DNA of 64,000 bases from Pseudomonas entomophila. Lineage in GTDB: Bacteria; Pseudomonadota; Gammaproteobacteria; Pseudomonadales; Pseudomonadaceae. The position numbers and the translations under genes are program-made. The stretch is from assembly GCF_023277925.1 (NCBI RefSeq), contig NZ_CP063832.1:2241001-2305000 (forward strand). The letters run 5' to 3'. Each line of letters begins with the position of its first letter. Within the stretch, counting starts at the first letter, position 1. Positions 1 to 7,939 of the stretch are shown here, piece by piece. The notes under the pieces were generated by a model. That model was given only the letters and a program-made list of their open reading frames with translations. It was not told where the DNA came from and searched no databases.

Positions 1-383
1 GCCTTGATCGCGTTCAGGCCCTGGCGCTTGTCGATCACCTCGGCGCTCTGCCCATCGACCCAGGACTGCACCTGGTCGGACTCCAGGCCACGACCGTCGA
101 ACAGCGGATAGCCCAGGCCATCGCCCCGCGCCTTCGTGGTCACAGGGCCGATGCCTTCGGCAGTTGGGGCCAGGCGTAACACATCGACCTCGGGCGCCAC
201 GAACGCACGCTGCAAGGCCGGGTCATGGGCAAAGGCGCGCAAGAAGGTGGTGAAGTCGCCTGCCGGGCAAACGGCCGATGCTGCCTGCGCCCCCCCTGGA
301 AGCAGCGCGATGACTGCCGCACGCAGCAGGGTATTGATTGCGCCGCGACGAAAACTGAATCCGGGCATGCCAGGCAACTGCAT
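1..383 (-). CDS. Exported protein of unknown function, 3' part cut off by window edge
   Basis: An open frame of 127 codons begins with ATG at 383 and runs off the left edge. AAGGA lies about 8 bases upstream of the ATG, which supports this start. The first ~37 residues look like a signal peptide: a basic stretch (FRRG), a hydrophobic core (AAVIALLPGG) and an AQA-A type cleavage site. The visible mature part begins with a Cys-containing stretch (AVCPAGDFTTFLRAF) typical of small periplasmic or lipid-exposed proteins. I do not recognise the family. It is divergent from nhaA, with 485 bases between the two start codons. Confidence 0.7.
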   Translation of the reverse strand, partial: MQLPGMPGFSFRRGAINTLLRAAVIALLPGGAQAASAVCPAGDFTTFLRAFAHDPALQRAFVAPEVDVLRLAPTAEGIGPVTTKARGDGLGYPLFDGRGLESDQVQSWVDGQSAEVIDKRQGLNAIK

Positions 384-581
384 CGATCAACATCCTTATC
401 AAAAGCACCGGACGCCACGCAGGCGCCTTGTTACGTGAAGGGTGAGCATTGCTCGGGGGCGCGATAATAGCGCGTCCTGCCACCCTTTATCGCCTCGTGG
501 AGCCCTCGGCCACACTGACGGGGCAACCCCTTCGGCAACATTTCGACGCAAAAATATGACACAACCCTCCATCCGAATCGC

Positions 582-868
582 TAAAATGCGCGCCTGGCGT
601 GTGCTGCGTGCGCCCGGGAGCCTTCCCGAATACGGAGAACATTCATTTGTTTTCCGTGAGATCCGTCCATGTTGCACGCACGCCCCCATTCCCCATGGCC
701 CTTCCCGCCCCGTGTCTTCACGGCGTGGGTTTGCGTGCCGCTTTACCCATCCTTCTGCTCGCCCTTCGCCGCAGTGGCCCGTAACCTACGGTGCCAGCGA
801 CTCGCCGTGCCCGTTGTACGCCGAGCACCTGCGTTCACGAGCGCGACGTCATGAACGAGGACCGTTAT
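582..868 (+). promoter_or_regulatory. Putative promoter and structured 5' leader of nhaA (riboswitch candidate)
   Basis: The 384-868 interval has no convincing gene. A -10-like TAAAAT at 582-587 would start a transcript near 594. Directly after it the RNA can form a three-way junction: closing stem 606-612 with 677-683 (GCGTGCG/CGCACGC), hairpin 615-628 (CGGGA/TCCCG), and hairpin 632-657 (ACGGAGAACA with TGTTTTCCGT, one G-U pair, 6-base loop). About 185 bases of leader then remain before the nhaA start. Cation-responsive RNAs upstream of nhaA genes (nhaA-I and nhaA-II, lithium-sensing) are established knowledge. I cannot say from memory that this matches either consensus, so riboswitch identity is inference. 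The -35 element is poor. Confidence 0.4.
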
Positions 869-2071
869 ATGAATGCCCCCCTCCATCCTCTCAAGCAGCC
901 CTCGATGCTGCGCCAACTGCTGGCCACCGAAGCGGCCGGTGGTGTGTTGCTGATGTTCACTGCCACGCTGGCCATCATCATCGCCAACAGCCCCTGGGCC
1001 AGTGCCTACCAGCACCTGCTGCACCTGCCCGTCGGCCCGGTGCTGACCGACAAGCTCGGCCCGATGACCGTGCACATGTGGATCAACGACGGCCTGATGG
1101 CGATCTTCTTCCTGCTGGTGGGCCTGGAAATCAAGCGCGAGCTGGTCGACGGCCGCCTGTCCAGCTGGGAGCAACGCCGCCTGCCGGCCCTGCCGGCGCT
1201 GATGGGCATGGCCGTGCCGGCGCTGATCTACCTGGCTGTCTCCCATGGCGAGCCCGGGCTGGCAGGTGGCTGGGCGATTCCCGCCGCCACCGACATCGCC
1301 TTTGCCGTCGGCGCCCTGGCGCTGCTCGGCAAGCACGCGCCGCTGTCGCTGAAAGTGATGCTGGTTTCGGTGGCGATCATCGACGACATGGGCGCGGTGG
1401 CGATCATCGCGGTGTTCTACACCTCGTCGATCAACCTGCTGGCACTGGCCGGCGCCGCCGGCATCGTCGCCGTGCTGCTGGCCTTCAACCGCCTGCGCGT
1501 GGTGGCCCTGTGGCCTTACCTGATCGGTGTCGCCGCGCTGTGGTACGTCACCCTGCTGTCGGGCGTGCACGCCACCATCGCCGGCGTGGTCGGCGCGCTG
1601 CTGATTCCCTACAGCGCCGGTAGCGGTGCCGAGCGTGAAGCCAGCCCACTGCTCAAGCTGGAGCATGGCCTGGCCCCCTGGGTGGGCTTCCTTATCGTCC
1701 CGGCGTTCGGCTTCGCCAATGCCGGCGTGTCGTTCGGTGACCTGGGCTGGAGCGACATCTTCGCCCCGCTGCCGCTGGCCATCGCCTTGGGCCTGTTGCT
1801 GGGCAAACAGCTTGGGGTGTTCGCCGGTGTGCTGCTGGCGGTGAAGAGCGGCCTGGCCAGCAAGCCCCGTGGCGCCAGCTGGCTGCAGATCTATGGCGTG
1901 GCGATGCTGTGCGGCATTGGCTTCACCATGAGCCTGTTCATCGGCGAACTGGCCTTCCCGGGCCAGGTCGAGAAGGTTGACGCGGCCAAGATCGGCATCT
2001 TGCTGGGTTCGCTGTTGTCGGCAGTGATCGCCTGCCTGATCCTGCGCTTTGCGCCCAAGCAGGCGGACTAA
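869..2071 (+). CDS. nhaA: Na+/H+ antiporter NhaA
   Basis: Inner-membrane antiporter that exports Na+ (or Li+) in exchange for protons and so serves sodium and alkaline tolerance. The 400-residue product aligns from memory with E. coli NhaA over its full length. It carries the TDIAFA motif (T141, D142) of the discontinuous helix 4 and the paired aspartates of IIDD (D172, D173) that bind the ion. It also has the WINDGLMAIFFLLVGLEIKREL loop/helix region and the GIGFTMSLFI motif near the C terminus. About 12 membrane helices are expected. I chose ATG 869 because GAGGA lies 7 bases upstream; ATG 851 is possible but has a poorer ribosome site. A long structured leader precedes it and a strong hairpin follows. 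Confidence 0.95.
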   Translation: MNAPLHPLKQPSMLRQLLATEAAGGVLLMFTATLAIIIANSPWASAYQHLLHLPVGPVLTDKLGPMTVHMWINDGLMAIFFLLVGLEIKRELVDGRLSSWEQRRLPALPALMGMAVPALIYLAVSHGEPGLAGGWAIPAATDIAFAVGALALLGKHAPLSLKVMLVSVAIIDDMGAVAIIAVFYTSSINLLALAGAAGIVAVLLAFNRLRVVALWPYLIGVAALWYVTLLSGVHATIAGVVGALLIPYSAGSGAEREASPLLKLEHGLAPWVGFLIVPAFGFANAGVSFGDLGWSDIFAPLPLAIALGLLLGKQLGVFAGVLLAVKSGLASKPRGASWLQIYGVAMLCGIGFTMSLFIGELAFPGQVEKVDAAKIGILLGSLLSAVIACLILRFAPKQAD

Positions 2072-2078
2072 CGGAAAA

Positions 2079-2109
2079 CCCGCTCCCACACATCAAGCGT
2101 GGGAGCGGG
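2079..2109. terminator. Hairpin between convergent nhaA and SDR gene
   Basis: A perfect 11-bp stem (CCCGCTCCCAC at 2079-2089 with GTGGGAGCGGG at 2099-2109) lies 7 bases after the nhaA stop and 23 bases before the stop of the opposing SDR gene. It can serve both directions. GTGGGAGCGGG followed by CTTGCC also resembles the REP-type repeats found elsewhere in fluorescent pseudomonads. Confidence 0.6.
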
Positions 2110-2132
2110 CTTGCCTCGCGATTGAACACATT

Positions 2133-2897
2133 TCAGCCCCGAACGCTCGACACCCCGCCATCCACTACCATCGCCGCCCCAGTCATGAAACTCGACGCGT
2201 CAGACGCCAGGAACAACGCGGCCTCGGCGATTTCTTCCGGCCGGGCAAGGCGCTTTAGAGCATGCAACCCCTCTACATGCGCTCGCACCTCAGGGCTGCC
2301 CGTCACACTGCGCCCCATGGGCGTGTCGGTGCCACCCGGTAACAGGGCATTGGCACGCACGCCTTGTGCGCCATATTCCGCCGCAATCACCTGAGTCAAA
2401 CCCACCAGCCCGGCCTTGCTCGCCGCATAGGCGGCCATACCCGGCATGCCCACGCTGTGGCCGACAAAGGTCGAGGTGAAGATCAGCGAACCGCCGCCGC
2501 GATTCAGCAACGCGGGGATCTGCGCCCGCGCGCAAAGGAAGACACCGGTGAGGTTGGTATCGAGGGTGTGACGCCAGGCTTCCAGCGTCAGGCCGGGCGT
2601 AGGCGCCAGCTCACCGAGGGTGCCGGCGTTGTTGAAGGCGATGTCCAGGCCGCCGAATTGTCGCATGGCGGCGCGCACCAGTTCCGGTGCTAATGCAGGG
2701 TCGGTGATGTCGCCGGACACGGCGATGACCGCCCGCTGCCCGCCACCGTCCAACTCATCCTGCAATTGGTTGAGTTTGTCCTGGCGACGAGCCGTGAGCA
2801 CCAGCCGCGCGCCGTGCCTGGCGAACAAATGCGCCGCCGCCCGGCCGATACCGGAACTGGCGCCGGTGATGATTGCCACTTTGCCTGTCAGTTGCAT
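2133..2897 (-). CDS. SDR-family NAD(P)-dependent oxidoreductase
   Basis: A 254-residue classical short-chain dehydrogenase/reductase. The start ATG 2897 (MQLTGKVAIITG) has GAGG about 9 bases upstream; the open frame continues further upstream but without family character. The Rossmann motif TGASSGIG (residues ~11-18), the NNAG motif, the catalytic Ser in the SLIFTSTFVG stretch and the YAASK active site (Tyr and Lys spaced by three) are all visible, with the C-terminal PGGTDTPMG segment. The cofactor is likely NADP(H) from the ARRQ after strand 2. The substrate cannot be told from sequence. It stands alone, with a dyad just upstream that may be its operator. Confidence 0.9.
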   Translation of the reverse strand: MQLTGKVAIITGASSGIGRAAAHLFARHGARLVLTARRQDKLNQLQDELDGGGQRAVIAVSGDITDPALAPELVRAAMRQFGGLDIAFNNAGTLGELAPTPGLTLEAWRHTLDTNLTGVFLCARAQIPALLNRGGGSLIFTSTFVGHSVGMPGMAAYAASKAGLVGLTQVIAAEYGAQGVRANALLPGGTDTPMGRSVTGSPEVRAHVEGLHALKRLARPEEIAEAALFLASDASSFMTGAAMVVDGGVSSVRG

Positions 2898-2910
2898 GGT
2901 GGGGCCTCGT

Positions 2911-2949
2911 CCTGAAAGTGAATGCACGTTTGTGCATGCCACTTTCAGG
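2911..2949. promoter_or_regulatory. 39-bp inverted repeat upstream of the SDR gene (candidate operator)
   Basis: CCTGAAAGTG (2911-2920) is mirrored by CACTTTCAGG (2940-2949), and the inner ATGCAC (2922-2927) by GTGCAT (2932-2937) around a GTTT centre. The dyad ends 14 bases upstream of the SDR start codon. It could be a repressor site overlapping the promoter or a hairpin in the 5' UTR. No adjacent regulator gene is present to pair it with. Confidence 0.5.
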
Positions 2950-3059
2950 CACGGCGGCGGGCGATTCACTCCGTTTCTTGCGCCCAGCGGTCATCCCGCA
3001 CAGGTGAAATGCAGCCTTGGGCAAAGAAAAGAATGGAAAGATCACAAGAAATTCAGGCA

Positions 3060-3084
3060 TAAAAAAAGAGGCCTTTCGGCCTCT
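3060..3084 (-). terminator. Rho-independent terminator of tRNA-Gly
   Basis: Stem AGAGGCC (3067-3073) with GGCCTCT (3078-3084) and loop TTTC. On the minus strand the stem is followed by a run of eight T. It lies about 35 bases past the tRNA 3' end, so it terminates the tRNA or pgsA-tRNA transcript. Confidence 0.85.
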
Positions 3085-3120
3085 TCTTTGTGATCCCAGC
3101 GACGCACTGAGGATCGAATT

Positions 3121-3196
<76 letters not shown>

Positions 3197-3259
3197 GTCG
3201 TGATGGGTGCCATTCTATCGAATTGCAGAACGACGTCAACCCCTTGATTCAAAAAACTT

Positions 3260-3820
3260 TTATTTCTGCTCCGAGCCTTCGCGCAGGTGCGGCCAGGCGG
3301 CCAGCAGGTAGTGCACCATCGACACCAGAGTCAGGCCAGCAGCCACCAGCAGCAAACCATAGCCCAGCACCACCCAGAAGGTCAGCACCGGCGGGTTGGC
3401 CAGCAGGATCACCAGCGCCAGCATCTGCGCGGCGGTCTTCCACTTGCCCAGGTTCGACACCGCCACATGCGCCCTCGCCCCCAGCTCGGCCATCCACTCG
3501 CGCAGCGCCGAAACCACGATCTCGCGGCCGATGATCACCGCCGCCGGCAGCGTAAGCCAGAAGTTGGCGTGCACCTGCACCAGCAGCACCAGGGCCACGG
3601 CCACCATCAGCTTGTCGGCCACCGGGTCGAGGAAGGCGCCGAACGGGGTGCTCTGCTGCAACCGACGGGCCAGGTAGCCGTCAAGCCAGTCGGTGGCGGC
3701 GGCGATGGCGAACACCGTGCTGGCGGCCATGTAGCTCCAGTGATAGGGCACATAGAACAGCAAGATGAAGATCGGGATGAGCAGGACGCGTAGAACGGTG
3801 AGCAGGTTTGGAATATTCAT
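3260..3820 (-). CDS. pgsA: CDP-diacylglycerol--glycerol-3-phosphate 3-phosphatidyltransferase
   Basis: Makes phosphatidylglycerol phosphate, the committed step to phosphatidylglycerol and cardiolipin, at the inner membrane. The 186-residue protein begins [11 protein letters not shown], the usual family start. It carries the full CDP-alcohol phosphotransferase signature: D47-G48-x2-A51-R52-x8-G61-x3-D65-x3-D69. Four to six hydrophobic helices surround the motif. It follows uvrC on the same strand with a 33-base gap, and the tRNA-Gly gene lies downstream. The length is normal for the family. Confidence 0.96.
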   Translation of the reverse strand: MNIPNLLTVLRVLLIPIFILLFYVPYHWSYMAASTVFAIAAATDWLDGYLARRLQQSTPFGAFLDPVADKLMVAVALVLLVQVHANFWLTLPAAVIIGREIVVSALREWMAELGARAHVAVSNLGKWKTAAQMLALVILLANPPVLTFWVVLGYGLLLVAAGLTLVSMVHYLLAAWPHLREGSEQK

Positions 3821-3853
3821 CGGTACGACTGGCTGCGAGTTGAACCCGGCATT

Positions 3854-5677
3854 CTACTCGCTATGCAGGCTGGCATAAATCGACTCGGCAAGCTTTTTAC
3901 TGATGCCCGGGGCTTTGGCGATCTCGTCGATACTGGCGCGGTTGAGCTCCTGCAGGCCGCCGAAATGTTTCAGCAGGTCGCGCCGGCGCTTCGGCCCTAC
4001 CCCGGCTACATCTTCCAGGCTCGAAGTGCGGCGGGCCTTGCCGCGGCGGGCGCGGTGGCCGGTGATGGCGAAGCGGTGGGCCTCGTCGCGGATCTGCTGG
4101 ATCAGGTGCAGGGCCGGCGAGTCGCCCTTGAGTGTGAACTCGTGGGCCACGTCGTTGAGGTACAGGGTCTCGAAACCGGCCTTGCGGGTCACGCCCTTGG
4201 CCACCCCCAGCAGCGTGAGGTCACCGAACCCCAGGTCCTGCATCACGTCGCGGGCCATGTTCAACTGGCCCTTGCCGCCGTCCACAAACAGCACGTCGGG
4301 CAGCTTGCCCTCGCCGTCCTTGATGCGCCCATAGCGGCGCTGCAGGGCCTGATGCATGGCTGCGTAGTCGTCGCCGGCGGTGACGCCTTCGATGTTGAAG
4401 CGGCGGTAATCGGACTTGAGCGGGCCTTCAGGGCCGAACACCACGCAGCTGGCCACGGTGGCCTCGCCGCTGGAGTGGCTGATGTCGTAGCACTCCAGGC
4501 GCTGCGGCACTTCGTCCAGGTCGAGCACCTGGGCCAGCGCCTCGAAGCGCGCGGCCATGTGCTGGCGGTTGGCCAGGCGGGCGTTGAGGGCCTGCTCGGC
4601 GTTGGTCACTGCCAGTTGTTGCCAGCGGGCCCGGGTGCCGCGCACCCGGTGGCTGATGCTGAGCTCGCGGCCGCGCAGCGTTTGCACGGCCTCGGTGATG
4701 GCGCCGAAGTCCTCGTGCACCACATTGACGATCAGCTCACCCGGCAGTTCGCGCTCGGCGTTGCCCAAGTAGTACTGGGAGAGGAACGCGGCCATGACTT
4801 CGGCCACCTCTTCCTCGATACCCACCTGCGGGAAGAAGTTCTTGCTGCCCAGCACCCGGCCGCCACGCACGCTGATCAGGTGCACGCAGGCGCCGCCGGG
4901 GTTGACGAAGGCCGCCACCACATCGACATCGCCGGAGCCGCCCTCCATGTACTGCTGGTCCTGGACCCGGCGCAGCAGGGCAATCTGGTCGCGCAGCTCG
5001 GCGGCCTTCTCGAAGTTCAGGGCCATGGCGGCCTTTTCCATCTCGGCGTTGAGTTCGTTGCCCAGTTGCTGGCTGCGGCCTTCGAGGAACATCACCGAGT
5101 GGCGCAGGTCCTCGGCATATTCCTCGGGCGACACCAGGCCCACGCACGGGCCCTTGCAGCGCTTGATCTGGTACTGCAGGCACGGGCGTGTGCGATTGGC
5201 GTAGTAGCTGTCCTCGCACTGGCGCACCGAGAACGCCTTCTGCAACAGGCTCAGGCTCTCACGGATGGCGCCGGCGCTGGGGTAAGGGCCGAAATAGCGG
5301 CCCTTGGCCTTCTTCGCGCCACGGTGGATGCCCAGGCGCGGGAATTCACCGTCGGACAGGAATACGTACGGGTAGGATTTATCGTCGCGCAGCAGGATGT
5401 TGTAGGGCGGCCGCCATTCCTTGATCAGCGTCTGCTCAAGCAGCAGCGCTTCGGTCTCATTGGCAGTGATGGTGGTTTCGACCTGGGCGATACGCCCCAC
5501 CAGGGCAGCCGTCTTCGGCGCCAGGCCGGTCTTGCGGAAATAGCTGGCCAGGCGCTTCTTGAGGTTCTTGGCCTTGCCCACATACAGCAGCCGGGCTTGG
5601 CCGTCGAACATCCGGTACACGCCCGGGCGACCGCTGCAGGTCGCCAGGAACGCGCTTGCGTCAAAAGGTTGAGACAT
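3854..5677 (-). CDS. uvrC: Excinuclease ABC subunit C
   Basis: The dual-incision nuclease of nucleotide excision repair; it acts with UvrA and UvrB. The 607 residues contain an N-terminal GIY-YIG nuclease (GVY at 19-21, [11 protein letters not shown] at 32-42) for the 3' cut and a Cys-rich segment ([21 protein letters not shown], shown in part). A UVR motif near 205-235 binds UvrB. The RNase H-like domain for the 5' cut shows YDISHSSG and LFVDGGKGQ, and a C-terminal helix-hairpin-helix pair shows [13 protein letters not shown] and [13 protein letters not shown]. Its ATG lies only 9 bases after the gacA stop and has no good ribosome site (CACACCTC upstream), which suggests translational coupling to gacA. 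Confidence 0.97.
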   Translation of the reverse strand: MSQPFDASAFLATCSGRPGVYRMFDGQARLLYVGKAKNLKKRLASYFRKTGLAPKTAALVGRIAQVETTITANETEALLLEQTLIKEWRPPYNILLRDDKSYPYVFLSDGEFPRLGIHRGAKKAKGRYFGPYPSAGAIRESLSLLQKAFSVRQCEDSYYANRTRPCLQYQIKRCKGPCVGLVSPEEYAEDLRHSVMFLEGRSQQLGNELNAEMEKAAMALNFEKAAELRDQIALLRRVQDQQYMEGGSGDVDVVAAFVNPGGACVHLISVRGGRVLGSKNFFPQVGIEEEVAEVMAAFLSQYYLGNAERELPGELIVNVVHEDFGAITEAVQTLRGRELSISHRVRGTRARWQQLAVTNAEQALNARLANRQHMAARFEALAQVLDLDEVPQRLECYDISHSSGEATVASCVVFGPEGPLKSDYRRFNIEGVTAGDDYAAMHQALQRRYGRIKDGEGKLPDVLFVDGGKGQLNMARDVMQDLGFGDLTLLGVAKGVTRKAGFETLYLNDVAHEFTLKGDSPALHLIQQIRDEAHRFAITGHRARRGKARRTSSLEDVAGVGPKRRRDLLKHFGGLQELNRASIDEIAKAPGISKKLAESIYASLHSE

Positions 5678-5686
5678 GAGGTGTGT

Positions 5687-6325
5687 TTAAAGACTTGCGT
5701 CGACCATACCGTGGCGGACAGCCAGCAACGTCAGTTCGACGTCGCTGGTGACCGAGAGTTTTTCGAAGATCCGATAACGGTAAGTATTGACGGTCTTGGG
5801 GGACAGACACAACTTGTCGGAGATGATCTGCACTTTCTGGCAGCCGACGATCATCAGGGCGATCTGGATTTCCCGCTCCGAAAGGGCGTCGAACGGCGAG
5901 CCCTGGGGCTGGAACGACTTCAACGCCAGTTGCTGGGCGATCTGCGGGCAGATGTAGCGCTGACCGGCGAAGGCCAGGCGAATCGCCTGGACCATCTCGT
6001 CGAGCCCGGCCCCCTTCGTCAGGTAGCCGGCGGCACCCGCCTGCAGCAACCGGGTGGGGAACGGGTCTTCCTCGCACACCGTCACCGCGACCACTTTCGT
6101 GTCCGGATGGCTGCGCAGCAGCTTGCGCGTTGCCTCCAGGCCGCCGATCCCTGGCATTTTCACGTCCATCAGGACCACGTCAGGCTTGAGCTCACGGGCG
6201 AGTTTGAGGGCGGACTCGCCGGAGTCCGCCTCCCCCACCACTTGCAGGCCGTCGATGTCGGCCAGCATGCGCGTGATGCCGGTACGCACCAGATCGTGAT
6301 CGTCGACCACCAGGACCCTAATCAA
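5687..6325 (-). CDS. gacA: GacA response regulator (UvrY family), TTG start
   Basis: Response regulator of the GacS/GacA system, which in Pseudomonas activates the small RNAs RsmX/Y/Z and thereby secondary metabolism and biofilm traits. The 212 residues contain a receiver domain with DD at 8-9, phospho-acceptor D54 (LMDVKMPG), T/S and K switch residues ([15 protein letters not shown]), and a LuxR-type HTH ([12 protein letters not shown] to [17 protein letters not shown]). The only start that matches the family N terminus ([15 protein letters not shown]) is TTG at 6325, with GAGGTG 6 bases upstream. A TTG start is known for gacA in fluorescent pseudomonads. It is followed by uvrC, the conserved pair. 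Confidence 0.97.
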   Translation of the reverse strand: MIRVLVVDDHDLVRTGITRMLADIDGLQVVGEADSGESALKLARELKPDVVLMDVKMPGIGGLEATRKLLRSHPDTKVVAVTVCEEDPFPTRLLQAGAAGYLTKGAGLDEMVQAIRLAFAGQRYICPQIAQQLALKSFQPQGSPFDALSEREIQIALMIVGCQKVQIISDKLCLSPKTVNTYRYRIFEKLSVTSDVELTLLAVRHGMVDASL

Positions 6326-6388
6326 GCAGACACCTCGTTAGTGGGGCGATTGGATCCCGCCACCTTAACAAAAAATTTCACGGCGAAC

Positions 6389-6778
6389 CTAGCGCAAAGC
6401 GTCATGGAAGTATGCCTGCCGGTCGAGGCGCCGTACCCGCGGAGCATCCGGCCCGTCCGTTTCACCTGCCAGGCGGTTGAGCAGGTGCCATACCGCTGCC
6501 TGGTCGGCCGACGGCAAACGCCGAAAGGCGCCGAGCAGACGGTCTTCGTCGGCGGTCAGGCTGTCCAGGGGCGCGGGGGTGCAGACCCCGCTCAACACGT
6601 ACAGCGCATCGACGCCCTTGGCCGCCACGGCAGCCAGATAGTCCATGCGCGGTGTGCGCTCGCCGCTTTCGTACTTGCCCTGGGCATTGGGCTCTACCCC
6701 CCCGATATCACCGAATACGCGCTGGGTTAGGCCCAGGCGTTCGCGCTCTTCTCGTAGGCGGGGACCAAATCCGTTCAT
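6389..6778 (-). CDS. XRE-family HTH regulator
   Basis: A 129-residue protein with an N-terminal helix-turn-helix of the phage Cro/CI type (LREERERLGLTQRVFGDIGG followed by EPNAQGKYESGERTP) and a shorter C-terminal part ending in basic residues. It lacks the Ser/Lys peptidase dyad of LexA-like repressors, so it is not a cleavable CI. ATG 6778 is preceded by AAGGAGG, a strong ribosome site. No phage genes adjoin. It lies 63 bases upstream of gacA on the same strand. A 26-bp dyad at 6825-6850 could be its own operator. The target genes are unknown. Confidence 0.85.
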   Translation of the reverse strand: MNGFGPRLREERERLGLTQRVFGDIGGVEPNAQGKYESGERTPRMDYLAAVAAKGVDALYVLSGVCTPAPLDSLTADEDRLLGAFRRLPSADQAAVWHLLNRLAGETDGPDAPRVRRLDRQAYFHDALR

Positions 6779-6824
6779 CTGCGTGCCTCCTTTGCGTGGA
6801 TGGTGGACGGGTGCATCCAGCACC

Positions 6825-6850
6825 CGAGTGAATACGTCTGCATTCGCTCG
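6825..6850. promoter_or_regulatory. 26-bp dyad upstream of the XRE gene (candidate autoregulatory operator)
   Basis: CGAGTGAAT (6825-6833) is mirrored by ATTCGCTCG (6842-6850) with one mismatch and 8 central bases. It lies 46 bases upstream of the XRE start codon, where a promoter for that gene is expected. A second palindrome, ATTGGATCCAAT, lies slightly further upstream at about 6861-6872. Size and symmetry fit a dimeric phage-type repressor site. Confidence 0.45.
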
Positions 6851-6943
6851 GCACTATGCCAATTGGATCCAATCCTTGCAAGCCATCATTGCGCCACGCC
6901 CCTGAAAGCCGGGGCAATGAGAGCGGTTACTGGGCCATGTTGC

Positions 6944-6961
6944 CTGGCATCTGCATGCCAG
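6944..6961 (-). terminator. Hairpin after the GNAT gene
   Basis: CTGGCAT (6944-6950) pairs with ATGCCAG (6955-6961) over a 4-base loop, 7 bases past the stop codon. There is no T run, so it may protect the mRNA end rather than terminate. A second GC-rich hairpin follows at 6898-6915 (GCCCC/GGGGC). Confidence 0.35.
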
Positions 6962-6968
6962 TGAAAGC

Positions 6969-7403
6969 TCATGGCACGTGCCGCTGCATGCGCACGAAAC
7001 ATTCATCAACACCCACCTCTACAAATCCCCGGCGCAGGTACAGCTGTCGCGCCGGGTTACTGTTGAACACCGTCAAGCGAAGCAACGGCAAACGCCGATG
7101 CGCCGCCCAGCTTGCCAACGTCTCCAGCGCCCAGCTCCCTACACCTCTTCCACGATGCTCAGGCAGCAGGTGCAACTCGCGGATGTACAAAGCCTGGCGG
7201 TCCTGGCTCAGGCTGCAGAACCCCAGCACCTGGTCGTCCTCGACCAGCAGCCACTGCTCGCGCCAGCCCCAGGCTTCGTCGAAGGCCTCCTCGATCCATA
7301 GCAGGTCGAATTCACGGTAGTACGGCAGCATGGCGCGACGGGTCAGGTCACGGGCGAAGGTACGCTGGTTATCGGTGGCGGGAATCAGTTGAGGGGGCAT
7401 CAT
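6969..7403 (-). CDS. GNAT-family N-acetyltransferase
   Basis: About 144 residues with the GNAT fold. The acetyl-CoA-binding motif A is visible as ELHLLPEHRGRGVGSWALE (Q/RxxGxG/A type), followed by LRLTVFNSNPARQLYLRRGFVEVG, the usual C-terminal strand/helix pair. The substrate cannot be inferred. The start is uncertain: ATG 7403 and ATG 7400 are adjacent and neither has a strong ribosome site, and a GTG at 7412 is also in frame. It follows the DUF488 gene by about 12 bases, so the two are probably co-transcribed. Confidence 0.85.
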   Translation of the reverse strand: MMPPQLIPATDNQRTFARDLTRRAMLPYYREFDLLWIEEAFDEAWGWREQWLLVEDDQVLGFCSLSQDRQALYIRELHLLPEHRGRGVGSWALETLASWAAHRRLPLLRLTVFNSNPARQLYLRRGFVEVGVDECFVRMQRHVP

Positions 7404-7415
7404 CGAACACACGGA

Positions 7416-7811
7416 TCAAGAGGTTTCGGGGGTATAGCAGACCGGCGAACTGCCCGGGCCGCGTCGCTCCAGTTCGTCTTCCAGCCAGCGGGCCAGTACC
7501 TGGGCATTGTTGTGCTCGGTGTCCTTGCCGGCATGCAGCAAGGTCAGGACGCCCTTGTCGGCCACGTCCAGCAAGGGGTACCAATGCTCGGGATGGGCAG
7601 CCAGTTCTTGCTGGTAGCGCCGGGTGAAACCGGCAAAATCCAGCTCACCGGCATGGAACGCCTTGCGCAGTTCGTCGGAAGGCGCCACCTCACGCAACCA
7701 TCGGCCCAGCAGGTCTTCCTTGCGCGTGTTGCGCGGCCACAGGCGATCGACCAACACACGCTGGCCATCGCTCGGCAATGCCGCTTCGTAGACACGCTTG
7801 CATCGAATCAT
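7416..7811 (-). CDS. DUF488 family protein (YeaO-like)
   Basis: A 131-residue cytoplasmic protein that resembles E. coli YeaO throughout: IRCKRVYEAALPSDGQRVLVDRLWPR at the N terminus, the APSDELRKAFH segment, and LTLLHAGKDTEHNNAQVLARWL near the C terminus. The biochemical function of the family is not established. I chose ATG 7811 because it matches the YeaO start and has AGGTGG just upstream; an in-frame ATG at 7829 with GAGG very close is the alternative. It is divergent from the pit gene and precedes a GNAT gene. Confidence 0.88.
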   Translation of the reverse strand: MIRCKRVYEAALPSDGQRVLVDRLWPRNTRKEDLLGRWLREVAPSDELRKAFHAGELDFAGFTRRYQQELAAHPEHWYPLLDVADKGVLTLLHAGKDTEHNNAQVLARWLEDELERRGPGSSPVCYTPETS

Positions 7812-7856
7812 AAGCCACCTGCGCGACATCTCACCTCAGCAAGCCTAAGGCGTTCA

Positions 7857-7897
7857 TTGACCGAGGTCACGCACCAGTAACGAATTGTTTCTATGCT
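7857..7897 (+). promoter_or_regulatory. ANR-like box and -10 of the pit promoter
   Basis: TTGACCGAGGTCAC at 7857-7870 resembles the FNR/ANR site TTGAT-N4-ATCAA, with a good left and weaker right half. A -10-like TATGCT lies at 7892-7897. If +1 is near 7905 the box is centred at -41.5, the class-II activator position. This is consistent with anaerobic or low-oxygen activation of the phosphate transporter. Confidence 0.45.
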
Positions 7898-7939
7898 GAA
7901 AGCCTTCGGCACCCTTGCCCGACGCCAACCGGAGCCCCC

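Noticed and set aside
3863..6730. Long plus-strand open frame (955 codons) opposite uvrC and gacA
   Set aside because: It is the antisense of well-supported genes, has no ribosome site and reads as Ala/Gly/Gln/His-rich low-complexity protein. High GC at third codon positions creates such frames.
6389..6778. XRE regulator as a sign of a prophage
   Set aside because: No integrase, capsid, lysis or tail genes adjoin. Its neighbours are core genes (gacA, GNAT, DUF488).
6350..6872. Two occurrences of ATTGGATCC as a possible repeated site or attachment site
   Set aside because: Only 9 bases are shared and one is part of a longer palindrome; no mobile element lies between them.
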